Source: an uncultured Eggerthella sp. (lineage in GTDB: Bacteria; Actinomycetota; Coriobacteriia; Coriobacteriales; Eggerthellaceae). From it: DNA of 64,000 nt. The first letter of the stretch is position 1. Every line of letters begins with the position of its first letter. The stretch covers positions 124,001 to 188,000 of the forward strand of contig UPYK01000001.1 of assembly GCA_900538545.1 (NCBI GenBank). Reading direction: 5' to 3'. Shown one piece after another: positions 24,733-32,583 of the stretch. A model generated the notes under the pieces. That model worked only from the letters and a program-made list of their open reading frames with translations, was not told where the DNA came from and did no database searches. The position numbers and the translations under genes were made by a program.

Positions 24733-26043
24733 CTATTCGACGTTGATGAAGAACGGTTTTGTCCATCGGACACACGTGTTGCCTTTTATTACAAAACACT
24801 CCACGTAATGCTTTCCCGTGTAGGCTGTTTCCTCATAGCGTGACGTCTTGCCAACGTTGGGCATCTCGAAGCCTCCTCGTGGGCAAACGCGCATTGCCTC
24901 TTCTCCCGTGTTGGTCACCCGCCATTTGACGGTCGCTCCTTCAACGGGAGCGCAGAGAAGTCTGTACAGGATACTCGAGTCTTTCGGAATTGCTTCACCA
25001 TCGTTCTCGAGCGTATGCGACTCGCCAGTTGGAAGGGTTACTGTAGCCACGATGGTTGCATTGGGCTTTGGAGGCAGGATTGGGTATTCGAGCGGTCTTT
25101 TGTGGGATACCGAAAGAGCAAGCGATTGCTTCGCAAACTTGCTGGAGAGAAGAGAATCGCTTGAAGGGGTGTTTCCAGGGGGAAAGTTCGAGCCGAGAAT
25201 CTTTTTCCATGTTGAGTTGCCAGTGCCTTCTTCTGCGAGCAGCTCAAGATGTTCCTCGAGCTTGGAGGTGAATTCCTTGAAATCGGAGAGGATATACGAA
25301 GCGGCAAGGTCGTTGCCTACCAGAACGGGGTCTTCGATGTACGGAACCTTTTGCAATTCCAGATCGGCGGAGTAAGCAGAGGAGAGGTTTGCCATGGTCT
25401 GCATGACCCTCTCTTCTATCGACAGTCCTAATTCGGGCAAGTTGTCGGCAATCATCTTTTCAAGCGTGATGCCCTTCGGGAATTTGACGCTTTCTGGGCA
25501 ATTCTCCCTTCGCCACCATTTGAGGATCTTAACCAGAGGCTTGTAGTTTAGCTCGAAATCATTGTTGACCTGCGTTGACCATGAAATGTGCGCTTTGGGA
25601 TCGGTTTTTTGCCAGGTTCCCTCGTCTTTCGATCCGATGTATAAGTTTCCCTCTTGATCTTTGACTAGAGGAACGACGTCGATGTGGAAGTTGGCCAAAT
25701 CGATGCCAACGGAGTGCGATTGGACTCTGACGTTGCGGTAGCATGACCTTTCGAGAATGGCGTTCCTGAGCTCCGCTAAAACGTTGTAGGGGGCTTCGCC
25801 CGTATCGTGCGTGGTCTCAACCACTACGTCGATATCGCAGCCGTCCGAATTCTTCTTCGGGCGGATGAAGGTATGCTTGGCGTAAGATCCGGAGAGATAT
25901 GAGTCCGAATACACCGATTTGTACGATTCGCAGCTTTGAAGATGATCTCTCAGATTCCTATGGAGCCTACTCGCCTCGCTGATTGTCGAGTCGCTCGGGT
26001 TGATATCCTTTAATAAGGATTCGAAGTCTGCGTTATTCGCCAT
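24733..26043 (-). CDS. CBASS-type CD-NTase (SMODS nucleotidyltransferase) with C-terminal AGS-C sensor domain
   Basis: A 436-residue polymerase-beta-fold nucleotidyltransferase. ATG 26043 with GGAAGG seven bases upstream is preferred over an upstream TTG. The active site is visible: Gly52-Ser53 in LSGSYAKHT, Asp70 and Asp72 in GCDIDVVVE, and Asp122 in FHIDVVPL. Residues 130-300 are the helical OAS-like part. Residues about 325-436 match the AGS-C/SMODS-associated sensor domain (KWRVTNTGEEA, then YEETAYTGKHYVECF). On phage infection such enzymes make cyclic di- or trinucleotides that activate a neighbouring effector. The product is not predictable from the sequence. Only two genes are present; no Cap2/Cap3 or TRIP13/HORMA genes are seen, as in type I CBASS. 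Confidence 0.88.
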   Translation of the reverse strand: MANNADFESLLKDINPSDSTISEASRLHRNLRDHLQSCESYKSVYSDSYLSGSYAKHTFIRPKKNSDGCDIDVVVETTHDTGEAPYNVLAELRNAILERSCYRNVRVQSHSVGIDLANFHIDVVPLVKDQEGNLYIGSKDEGTWQKTDPKAHISWSTQVNNDFELNYKPLVKILKWWRRENCPESVKFPKGITLEKMIADNLPELGLSIEERVMQTMANLSSAYSADLELQKVPYIEDPVLVGNDLAASYILSDFKEFTSKLEEHLELLAEEGTGNSTWKKILGSNFPPGNTPSSDSLLSSKFAKQSLALSVSHKRPLEYPILPPKPNATIVATVTLPTGESHTLENDGEAIPKDSSILYRLLCAPVEGATVKWRVTNTGEEAMRVCPRGGFEMPNVGKTSRYEETAYTGKHYVECFVIKGNTCVRWTKPFFINVE

Positions 26044-26080
26044 GCAACCGCCTTCCAAACATATGTTCTGGTTTCCGATT

Positions 26081-26108
26081 ATTTTACAGTATCTGAAGCA
26101 ATAATCAA
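26081..26108 (-). promoter_or_regulatory. Promoter of the CBASS-like operon
   Basis: On the minus strand TTGATT (26108-26103) and TAAAAT (26086-26081) are separated by 16 bases, about 40 bases upstream of the CD-NTase start. The whole 26044-26322 intergenic stretch is strongly AT-rich and shows no gene. Confidence 0.55.
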
Positions 26109-26322
26109 TATGTTGTAATAGTTTGAAGTTATAAACGCAATATATTGTGTTTCATTGATTGCAATTGTAAAAAAATAGGGCAGAAACGCTTGCGCGATCC
26201 CGCCCCGCAAACCCGAAGGTTTTTGTCTGGTTCCATTATCGAACAATCGAAGGATTTGTCAAATTAAACGCTCCATTGGGCGATTGGCCTCTGCACGCTG
26301 GCTTGCCGAAGGCATGTGCCTC

Positions 26323-27285
26323 CTATCTGAGCCATCCGTCGAAGACTTTTGTCAGGAACCCAAAGGAGGATCCGAGGAGAGGGATGCCCGAATACCAATC
26401 GCTGTTTCGGTTTGCTCGCGTCTCGAGGGCATCGAGCCGTGCGGAGGTTCCATTTCTTTTCTCCTGTGATACGAGTCTGTCGAAAGCGTAGGCAAGAGTT
26501 GTGATTTGGAGGATGCGAGGATTGCGGAGCTTTGAACGTCGCGCTCTTTTATTGAAGCCAAGGGCGCCAAGGGAAAGAGCAACATCTTGAGGCGTCCTGA
26601 TGGAAGAGGCCTGTTCGCTCAGTGCAAACCCGTTGATTATGGCGCTAGAATGAGCGGCGGCGTTCCGAATGGAGTTCGCGCATCTCAAAAGGTAGTGTTC
26701 GCTCCTCATTGAAGAATCGCTCCATCTGTCTGCGCAGAAGAGGTAAAAGTTGGTGAACGCCCCGAAAGACGACAGTTCCAGGAACACCCATGCCGGCATC
26801 TCGTCTATCGGATACCGTTCGACGAGGGGTCCGAGGTAGGCATCGTTTTCCAGGCGGGAGATTTCTCCCTTGCGCCTGTTTCGGTCCGCATGGTTGAGGT
26901 GCGCGAGGTAGTCGGCGAAGACGGAGTAGCCGTCCTCGCCGGGGTCTTCGGTTATTCTCTGGACGAGCCTGGTCTTGGCGGCGCTCTCCACGTCGAGCGT
27001 GAGCGGCAGCAGGAACCCGCGCAGTTCCTGGTCGATTCCCGCGAGGTCCACCAGGTGCCCGAAGTCGAGCCCCGCGTACTCGCCGTCGTGCTTGCCGCCT
27101 ATCCGCTTGGGGAAGAGCACGCGGTACGCCGCGAGGCGGAAGTAGTGGTCCTGCTCGGAGAGGATGCGCGCGGCCTTTTCCTCGTCGCACAGGTCGAATG
27201 TCACTCCTTTGGATTTCAAGTGCTCTATCTGCTCATCGACGGTGAGCTTGGGCTTTCTCTCGTTTTCTTCTTTGGCTTCGTCCAT
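26323..27285 (-). CDS. Abi_2/AbiD-F-like abortive infection protein (HEPN fold)
   Basis: A 320-residue protein with the Abi_2 signature start: a helical segment ending LTVDEQIEHLKSKGV, then the HYFRLAAYRVLF block (residues 47-58) and AGLDFGHLVDLAGIDQELR. The HEPN catalytic Rx4H motif is RNAAAH (Arg207-His212), expected to cleave RNA. AbiD/AbiF proteins block phage growth in Gram-positive bacteria. It stands alone behind the CBASS-like operon, on the same strand but separated by an AT-rich gap. GC content is intermediate. The C-terminus is not clearly conserved. Confidence 0.85.
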   Translation of the reverse strand: MDEAKEENERKPKLTVDEQIEHLKSKGVTFDLCDEEKAARILSEQDHYFRLAAYRVLFPKRIGGKHDGEYAGLDFGHLVDLAGIDQELRGFLLPLTLDVESAAKTRLVQRITEDPGEDGYSVFADYLAHLNHADRNRRKGEISRLENDAYLGPLVERYPIDEMPAWVFLELSSFGAFTNFYLFCADRWSDSSMRSEHYLLRCANSIRNAAAHSSAIINGFALSEQASSIRTPQDVALSLGALGFNKRARRSKLRNPRILQITTLAYAFDRLVSQEKRNGTSARLDALETRANRNSDWYSGIPLLGSSFGFLTKVFDGWLR

Positions 27286-27392
27286 GGTATCGGTCTTTCG
27301 TATCAGTCGGAAATCGGCCCCGAAGGACGGAATGGGAATCTGTAATCCATTATCCCTTCTTTTCGTATGTGCTGTGCTCGGAACATGAATTC

Positions 27393-27429
27393 GGCCGTGT
27401 TCTCTGCTTACATGAACCGGAACACGGCC
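27393..27429. terminator. Hairpin at the end of the mobilization operon
   Basis: A perfect 10-bp stem (GGCCGTGTTC with GAACACGGCC) and a 17-base loop. On the minus strand one arm lies inside the last codons of the 24-codon gene and the stop codon is in the loop. No good T tract follows, so it could be a terminator or a 3' stability element. Confidence 0.55.
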
Positions 27430-27482
27430 TTGATCAGCCAGCGGAAGAACGCTCCGATTCCTTTGAAGATTGCCTTTATCAT
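27408..27482 (-). CDS. 24-residue amphipathic cationic peptide, coupled to the preceding gene
   Basis: Too short for usual annotation but well supported by its signals. ATG at 27482 lies one base after the stop of the upstream gene (TACTGAGATG), and GGAGG is placed about nine bases before it. The peptide starts MIKAIFKGIGAFF, has RWL in the middle and ends KAVFRFM. Lys3, Lys7, Arg14, Lys18 and Arg22 fall on one side of a helix and the rest is hydrophobic or aromatic, so it should bind membranes. The last codons overlap a 10-bp hairpin. It could be a toxin-like, regulatory or mating-associated peptide. Function not known. Confidence 0.6.
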   Translation of the reverse strand: MIKAIFKGIGAFFRWLIKAVFRFM

Positions 27483-27483
27483 C

Positions 27484-28047
27484 TCAGTATTCCTCCATCC
27501 AGGTGCTTTCTTCTTTTTCCGAGGGCATTTCCTGCGCCGCTTCCGCGGCGATTGCCCGTTCGAGCGCGTCTGAGGTGATGCCTATGGATTCGGCCATGAG
27601 CGCCTGACTTGCCGCCAGCCTCTCGTCGGCGTTCGCCAGGTAGTCGCTCAGCCGCGCGATGCGGCTGTTGAGCGACCCGCCGAGCCCGGTGAACAGGGAG
27701 CAGGCGCGGTCTATCCTCGAAACGTCCACGAGTTTGCCATAGAGCCTCGCGAGCACCGTCGAGCCGTCCAGGGTGACGCTCTCTATCTCGGCTGCCTCTT
27801 TCGAGGTAGCGAGCCGAAACCTCCAGCCCCTCTCTCGCCTTGCCTCAGGGATTTCTTCCTCGCCGGCTCTGTAAGCATCGTTTGCGGCATAGCAGTGAGC
27901 GGCCAGCCAAAGCCCTTTGCGCTCGACGTCTTTGAAGTCGAGCGTAAAGTCGGCGAGCATGCTCTTGCCTGTGAACGGCTGTGCCTCGGTGAAGCGGTCG
28001 GTGTCGAACACCTCGATGCGACCGAAGTAGGCGACCTCCACCCTCAT
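27484..28047 (-). CDS. Protein of unknown function downstream of the relaxase
   Basis: A 187-residue acidic soluble protein. ATG 28047 overlaps the relaxase stop (ATGA), with GGAGGGG just upstream; longer versions would only shadow the relaxase gene. It starts MRVEVAYFGRIEVFDTDRF and has a beta-rich first half and a helical second half. No signal peptide, membrane helix or known motif was seen. Co-transcription with the relaxase suggests a role in DNA processing or its control. Confidence 0.75.
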   Translation of the reverse strand: MRVEVAYFGRIEVFDTDRFTEAQPFTGKSMLADFTLDFKDVERKGLWLAAHCYAANDAYRAGEEEIPEARRERGWRFRLATSKEAAEIESVTLDGSTVLARLYGKLVDVSRIDRACSLFTGLGGSLNSRIARLSDYLANADERLAASQALMAESIGITSDALERAIAAEAAQEMPSEKEESTWMEEY

Positions 28048-29294
28048 CGGGCTCCCCTCCCTTCTCGCCGCCGTTCCTGCTGCGGCTGCGTTTCGCGGCT
28101 GCGGTGTTTCACGCCGCTGCGGTTGGTGGACGTTTCCTTGTCCTGCGGCTTCCTTTGTTGCCTCGCCTGCGCGGTTTCGGGCAAGAGCCTGTTCTGCGCC
28201 ATGTAGGCGCGTATCTCGCGCAGCGTGCCGGCGCGCTCGGTGGAATCGTCGTCGGCACGGCCCTCGAGCCTTTCGATCCTTCTGTCGAGGTCTGCCAGGC
28301 TGCGGGCGTTCAAGGACATGCACGTCTCGATGGCATCGGCCAGGCGCTTGAGCTCCGCCAGGTCGTTCAGCTCGACGGCGTTTGTGGCATGGGAGAGAAT
28401 CTGCCGTGATGCCGCCGGGGTGGGGTGCCAGGCGGCGATCCTGGCGAAGCGCCGCCTGAGCGCCTCCTGGCCGAAGGAGAGCCCCAGCTTCTCGCCGCCG
28501 ATGCGCCAGGTGGGGTGGTCGGCGAGCGAGTAGATCCAGTCGCGTCTCCAGGAGCGTCCCGAGTTTTGCACGGCTTCGACCTCGAGCGCCTCTAGAATCG
28601 CCATGAACTCGCTCTCGTTTCGCGCGAGCGCCTTGGCGACCGTGACCCGGTTGCGGATGTCGGCGACCCAGGAATACCCTCCTTCTTTTTGGATCTCCCG
28701 CTCGGCGCGCCGAATGTAGACTTTCTGCATCGAGCCAGGCGTCGCCTTGCGCGTCGGGCCCTCGTCGGTCTCCCTCACGGCATCGTCGCGCATGAAGCGG
28801 AGCCCCCGCTCTTCGGCGAGCTCCTGCAAGCTGCGATTGAGCTCGAGCGGGTCCGGGGTCTGCAGCCGACGCTCGGTGGCGAGGTTGGTGTTGTTGACGA
28901 CGATGTGGGCGTGGGGAATCCTACCCTCGTTGTCGTCGTGCAGGACGATCGCCGCCTCGAAGTCGGCGAAGTGCCTCTTTGTCCACGTCTGTGCGAGCTC
29001 AGCGACCTGATCCGTCGAGAGCCCGTCCTGCGGGTCGGGCGACATCACGAAGTGCTTGAAGGTGCGCGCGGGCTTTCCCCGGTACGGCGTGTCGTTCCCG
29101 CAGGCATGCCTCGTCGCGTCCATCGACGCCGCCCAGTCAAACCCGATTGGGGCGGCAGCGACGTCCTCGAAGACGCGCTCTTCCTGCCACGCGAAGTTCA
29201 TCACCTGTATCCCGAGCGCGCGTCCGTTCTTCTCGAGGTAGCTCTTGATACCGGCGCATCCCGTGTGGCCGGCTATGGGCTTCAGGAGCGGCAT
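28044..29294 (-). CDS. Relaxase/mobilization nuclease (MobA/VirD2-like)
   Basis: A 416-residue relaxase. The start is ATG 29294, one base after the stop of the MobC-like gene. The N-terminal domain has His81 in FKHFVMSPDP and the metal-binding histidines His128 and His130 in IPHAHIVVNNTN. A candidate nicking tyrosine is Tyr19 (KSYLEKNG). The C-terminal half is helical and basic, with a glutamine/arginine-rich tail. It should nick oriT and stay covalently linked to the transferred strand. Placement with a MobC-like partner and a MOBP-like histidine motif suggests the MOBP class. Confidence 0.9.
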   Translation of the reverse strand: MPLLKPIAGHTGCAGIKSYLEKNGRALGIQVMNFAWQEERVFEDVAAAPIGFDWAASMDATRHACGNDTPYRGKPARTFKHFVMSPDPQDGLSTDQVAELAQTWTKRHFADFEAAIVLHDDNEGRIPHAHIVVNNTNLATERRLQTPDPLELNRSLQELAEERGLRFMRDDAVRETDEGPTRKATPGSMQKVYIRRAEREIQKEGGYSWVADIRNRVTVAKALARNESEFMAILEALEVEAVQNSGRSWRRDWIYSLADHPTWRIGGEKLGLSFGQEALRRRFARIAAWHPTPAASRQILSHATNAVELNDLAELKRLADAIETCMSLNARSLADLDRRIERLEGRADDDSTERAGTLREIRAYMAQNRLLPETAQARQQRKPQDKETSTNRSGVKHRSRETQPQQERRREGRGAR

Positions 29295-29295
29295 G

Positions 29296-29715
29296 CTAAT
29301 CGCCGCCAACGATGGCGCGCGCCTCGAGCGAGGAGATGCGCTTCGCGATGTCCGCGCGCCCCTCGTCCACCTGCGTGAGCAGCAGCGCGCATTCGTCGAG
29401 CTTGCCGGACACCCACTCTAAGTCACCTCTTCCGTGGTCGAGCGCGAACTTGATGGAATTGAGAGCGTGCATGCCCTGGTTGTAGTGGTGCCCCCACTTG
29501 ACGAGCTCGCGGGAGAGCTTCCGCATGGAGCTCCCGTCGAGCAGCACGCCGCCTCGCTGCGCATTCGCGGCGTCGTCTGTCACGAGGCGCACCACGTAGC
29601 GGAGGTACTCGGAGCGGGTGAGTTCCTCCTCCTCGGCGCGCTCACGGACCGCGCGGAAGTCCGCGTCGCTCACGCGGGCGGTGAGCACGTTGTCGTATTT
29701 CAAGACCTTCGTCAT
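29296..29715 (-). CDS. MobC-like relaxosome accessory protein
   Basis: A 139-residue protein. ATG 29715 is preferred, with AAGGA eight bases upstream; the ATG at 29733 is nearly inside its putative ribosome-binding site. Residues 1-50 resemble a ribbon-helix-helix DNA-binding domain (VLTARVSDADFRAVRERAEEE, then TRSEYLRYVVRL). The MobC-type block follows (LSRELVKWGHHYNQGMHALN). Such proteins bind oriT and help the relaxase. The upstream region carries inverted repeats fitting an oriT. Confidence 0.85.
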   Translation of the reverse strand: MTKVLKYDNVLTARVSDADFRAVRERAEEEELTRSEYLRYVVRLVTDDAANAQRGGVLLDGSSMRKLSRELVKWGHHYNQGMHALNSIKFALDHGRGDLEWVSGKLDECALLLTQVDEGRADIAKRISSLEARAIVGGD

Positions 29716-29733
29716 CTTCTCGGTCCTTCGCAT

Positions 29734-29990
29734 CCTTTGCCGCCCCGATACGGTGGAAGCTCGGGCGGCGTCCTTTCTGAGGGGCGCGGGGCATCCCCCG
29801 CATGGCGCGAGCCGGCGCGTTTACGTGCTGCGGCGCGCTTGGCGGCATGGCCCCTCCGCCTATCTCGTCGGCGGTGGGGCGGGGCAGCGGGTCGCCGGAA
29901 GGCGTCTCTGCCGCCGTCTATCTTGCGTATACGAGATAGGCTACTTGCTGGAAACGGTGCAGGAGCCCTAGTGGGGCACCTGCCTGGGTT
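29734..29990. other. Candidate origin of transfer (oriT) region with inverted repeats
   Basis: This non-coding stretch lies directly before the mobC-relaxase genes, the usual oriT location. It holds a 7-bp stem GCCGCCC/GGGCGGC at 29739-29769 and a perfect 11-bp inverted repeat, GCCTATCTCGT (29858-29868) and ACGAGATAGGC (29931-29941), with a further CTATCT copy at about 29918. Because parB and parA lie on the other side, the repeats could alternatively be the partition centromere. The nick site cannot be read from the sequence alone. Confidence 0.5.
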
Positions 29991-30920
29991 CTACCTGCCC
30001 TCGAGGAGCTTTCGAGCCGTCTCGGCGATCTCCTCGAGTGTCTTCCTGTCAAGCTCGTTCGGCGTGCTCTTCACCTTCGATTCATAGCGCCTGAGCGCGC
30101 GGAGGGCGCTGCTGAGCGGGGCAGAGGGCTTTGGGACGGGATCCTTCGCTGATTCCCTCGGTTCGGGCTTGCCTGTCTCCCTCTTCAGGAACTCGGTCGT
30201 CTCCTTCTTTCCGAGAGGCTGCTTCTCCCATGCGCCGTAGAGGCGCTTCTGCTCTTCGGGACTCTGCTTCGCCAGGACGTTTACGGCGTCTGCCGACAGA
30301 GCGTCGGACAATGCTGCCTCGCGCCATTCGGGAACGAGTTGCTCCTCGATCTTGCGGGCAAGGGACTCTTGGCGCTGGATGGTCTTGCCGGACACCTTGC
30401 GCCCCGTCTGCTCCGAAATGATCGCCGCCTTGATGTCCTCCGTGCGCACGCCGGAAAGCTCGGGGTTCTCGGCGCGCATGCGCTCGACCTCCACGCCGAG
30501 TGCGCGGCTTGCGGCTGCGCGCTCTGATACGGTGAGGTTGCGCACGAAGTAGTTGGCGGCGTGCAGCAGCAGGACCGACTGCTCGTCGGTTATGCCCCGG
30601 ATGACGCGGCAGGGAATCTGCGCGTAGCGCTCGTCTTCTTCGGCAAGCAGGGCGTAAGCCGCCTTGCGGCGGTGTCCGCTCACCATCTGCCAGCCCCCGT
30701 CGTCGAGCTTGCGGACGAGCGGCAGGTCGGTGAGGCCCTCCTCTTCGATGCTTCTGGCAAGTTGGGCTATGCCCGCATCGTCCATAGAGTAGGCGGCGTT
30801 TGCGGGGTGGTCGGCTATCTCGCCGACGGGGATCCGCTCGACGGGGTAGTCGCTCCGGGTCGATGTGTTCTTGTCGAGCAGGCCCGAGATGGTGAAGCCG
30901 GAGGCGATGGATTTAGCCAT
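29991..30920 (-). CDS. ParB/RepB-family partition protein
   Basis: A 309-residue protein with the ParB N-terminal domain: VERIPVGEIADHPANAAY at about 27-44 and the nucleotide-binding box MVSGHRRKAAY at about 98. The central HTH region includes ISEQTGRKVSGKTIQRQESL. The C-terminus is helical. The start overlaps the parA end by eight bases, so the pair is coupled. It probably stabilises the excised circular element, or supports transfer, in partnership with ParA. Confidence 0.9.
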   Translation of the reverse strand: MAKSIASGFTISGLLDKNTSTRSDYPVERIPVGEIADHPANAAYSMDDAGIAQLARSIEEEGLTDLPLVRKLDDGGWQMVSGHRRKAAYALLAEEDERYAQIPCRVIRGITDEQSVLLLHAANYFVRNLTVSERAAASRALGVEVERMRAENPELSGVRTEDIKAAIISEQTGRKVSGKTIQRQESLARKIEEQLVPEWREAALSDALSADAVNVLAKQSPEEQKRLYGAWEKQPLGKKETTEFLKRETGKPEPRESAKDPVPKPSAPLSSALRALRRYESKVKSTPNELDRKTLEEIAETARKLLEGR

Positions 30921-31674
30921 GGAGCACCTCTTCGGCGAGCCTCTGGTAGTCCTTCGCGGGGCTGCTGTCGGGCCTGAACGTCGTCACGGGCTGCCACTGC
31001 CAGCTTCCCTCGCACACCTTGGAACTCGCGTGTATGACGGTCTCGAACTGGTTGTCGGGAAAGTAGGAGTCGAGGACCTCGGCCCCGGTCGCTTCCGCGT
31101 TGGTCATGAGCCCGGGCACGCAGGTGCGCAGGATGCGCCATGCGGGCGTGGGCACGCGCAGCGCGTCTGCGATGGACTCGATGGCTCTGACCGTGAGGGC
31201 GGTGCCGCGCATGACGGTGGAGTCGAGCTTCACCGGCACGATTACCATGCCGTCGCCCGCTGCGGCGAGGTAGGCGTTGAAGGCGAGGCGCTTCATCGTG
31301 GGGCTGCAGTCGACGATGCAGACGTCGTAGGCGTCCGCGCAGTCGTCGAGCGCGAAGCGCAGGCGCTGCTCACGGAGCAGAAGCTCGTTCTGGTCGACGA
31401 GCTCGATGGTCGAGGGCACGACGGAGAGTCCTGCCGTCTCGGTCTCGAAAGCCACGTCTTCAACGGGGGCGTTGCTGTAAAGGAGCTCGACGGCGCTTCG
31501 GTGTTCGCTCGCGGCGCGGTCGTAGAGCCCGAAGAAGTCCGTGGCAGAAGCCTGCGGGTCCAGGTCGATCAGCAGGACCCTCAGACCCCGCCTGGCGTAG
31601 ATAGTGGCGAGGTTGACCGCCGTGGTGGTCTTTCCGACTCCGCCCTTGTAGTTCGATATCGCGAGCGCCCTCAT
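30913..31674 (-). CDS. ParA-family partition ATPase
   Basis: A 253-residue Walker-type ATPase. The deviant Walker A is KGGVGKTTTAVNLA at about residue 11, followed by LLIDLDPQASAT and the Walker B-like YDVCIVDCSP. These are the hallmarks of ParA/Soj proteins. A 20-bp palindrome about 50 bases upstream of the start matches the operators near the integrase and XRE genes. Expression is therefore probably under the element's repressor. Confidence 0.93.
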   Translation of the reverse strand: MRALAISNYKGGVGKTTTAVNLATIYARRGLRVLLIDLDPQASATDFFGLYDRAASEHRSAVELLYSNAPVEDVAFETETAGLSVVPSTIELVDQNELLLREQRLRFALDDCADAYDVCIVDCSPTMKRLAFNAYLAAAGDGMVIVPVKLDSTVMRGTALTVRAIESIADALRVPTPAWRILRTCVPGLMTNAEATGAEVLDSYFPDNQFETVIHASSKVCEGSWQWQPVTTFRPDSSPAKDYQRLAEEVLHG

Positions 31675-31723
31675 GATTCCTCCGTCCTCTCTGTCGATCG
31701 TCGATGGCGTTTACCCCGAGTAT

Positions 31724-31743
31724 ACAGAACGAAAACGTTCTGT
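31724..31743. promoter_or_regulatory. Operator-like palindrome upstream of parA
   Basis: ACAGAACGAAAACGTTCTGT has 8-bp perfect arms and a 4-base centre. It shares the AGAAC-N6-GTTCT core with three sites at 34280-34361. It sits 50 bases upstream of the parA start on the minus strand. Confidence 0.75.
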
Positions 31744-31847
31744 TAATACCGACCGTTCGCCATGGGATGGCGGTTCGCCATGGGGCGAGCCGCCTGCAAA
31801 CGGCCCCCTCCGTCCGGAGGGGGCCTGCCCAGGCGGGCCCGGAGGTC

Positions 31848-32219
31848 CTAGAACTCGCCGAAGGCGTTGATGTGGTGCCTGAGCAGCGCGCGGTCCTCGC
31901 CGACGACGATCATGCTGATCTTGTCGAACCTCACGCCGACCGATTCGGCGAAGTCGTTCTCGGCGAGCCAGGAGACCGCGAGCAGCTCCATCGTCTCGCG
32001 ATCGTTCCTCCCGTCGCCGAAGCCGGCGCCGGAGTTCGGGCGCGCGGAGACGTCGACGAACACGAGGTCGTCGGACTCGGGGTCGCGTGCAACCAGGTCG
32101 ATGGTTCCTCTCGCCTCGGGCGACTTCCACCCGGTCGCGAGCGTCTCGTAGCCGCGGATCTCGAGGAAGCGGGCCGCCGCCTCGACCGCCCTGTCCTGGA
32201 GAGTGGGATTGGTGTTCAT
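31848..32219 (-). CDS. YraN/UPF0102-like nuclease-fold protein
   Basis: A 123-residue protein. ATG 32219 with GGAGG five bases before it decides the start. It begins with a helical AAARFLEIRGYETLATGW segment, then RGTIDLVARD and LVFVDVSARP, matching the YraN/UPF0102 arrangement of an endonuclease-like fold (E-x-D/VxVK type active-site region, here with S-A-R in place of VKxR). These proteins are also found on conjugative elements. The altered active-site lysine region makes catalytic activity doubtful. Neighbours are parA and an RHH protein; its role is unknown. Confidence 0.7.
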   Translation of the reverse strand: MNTNPTLQDRAVEAAARFLEIRGYETLATGWKSPEARGTIDLVARDPESDDLVFVDVSARPNSGAGFGDGRNDRETMELLAVSWLAENDFAESVGVRFDKISMIVVGEDRALLRHHINAFGEF

Positions 32220-32583
32220 GGTGACCTCCGTTCGGTTGGGGCGGAGCCCCTTGCCCCGCCTTGTGGCATCGGGGCCGCACCGCCTGCCGCGCCCCGCAAG
32301 GGAGGAAGCGAAGGCGCGTTCCTCGTCCCATCGGGCCGTTGGTTTTCCGAAGCCCGGAGGGCGCTTTGTTTTGCCGCTTTCGCCTTTTCTCTCGGGCGGC
32401 AAAAGAAATCGGAAAAGCATCGCGACCCTTGCGGGGCGCATCGGGCGGCTGTGCGAGCCTTTGATGCCCGAGGAGGAGGCAAGGAGATCCGATCAAACGG
32501 AGCCCGCCGTGCCGCGAATGCCCCAGGAGGCTGTCTGAGGGTCGGCTGCTCGGGGGAAGCCCTTGCCGGGCCGCCCGGCGGAG
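32220..32583. other. Non-coding stretch with hairpin between the YraN-like and RHH genes
   Basis: No supported gene; the open frames here lack start signals. At 32369-32404 a 9-bp perfect stem, TTTTGCCGC with GCGGCAAAA, encloses an 18-base loop. With T and A tracts on both sides it could terminate transcription in either direction, ending the integrase operon before the YraN-like gene. Confidence 0.6.

Noticed and set aside
28689..29378. 229-residue + strand open frame opposite the relaxase
   Set aside because: Shadow of the relaxase coding region; no motif and no ribosome-binding site.
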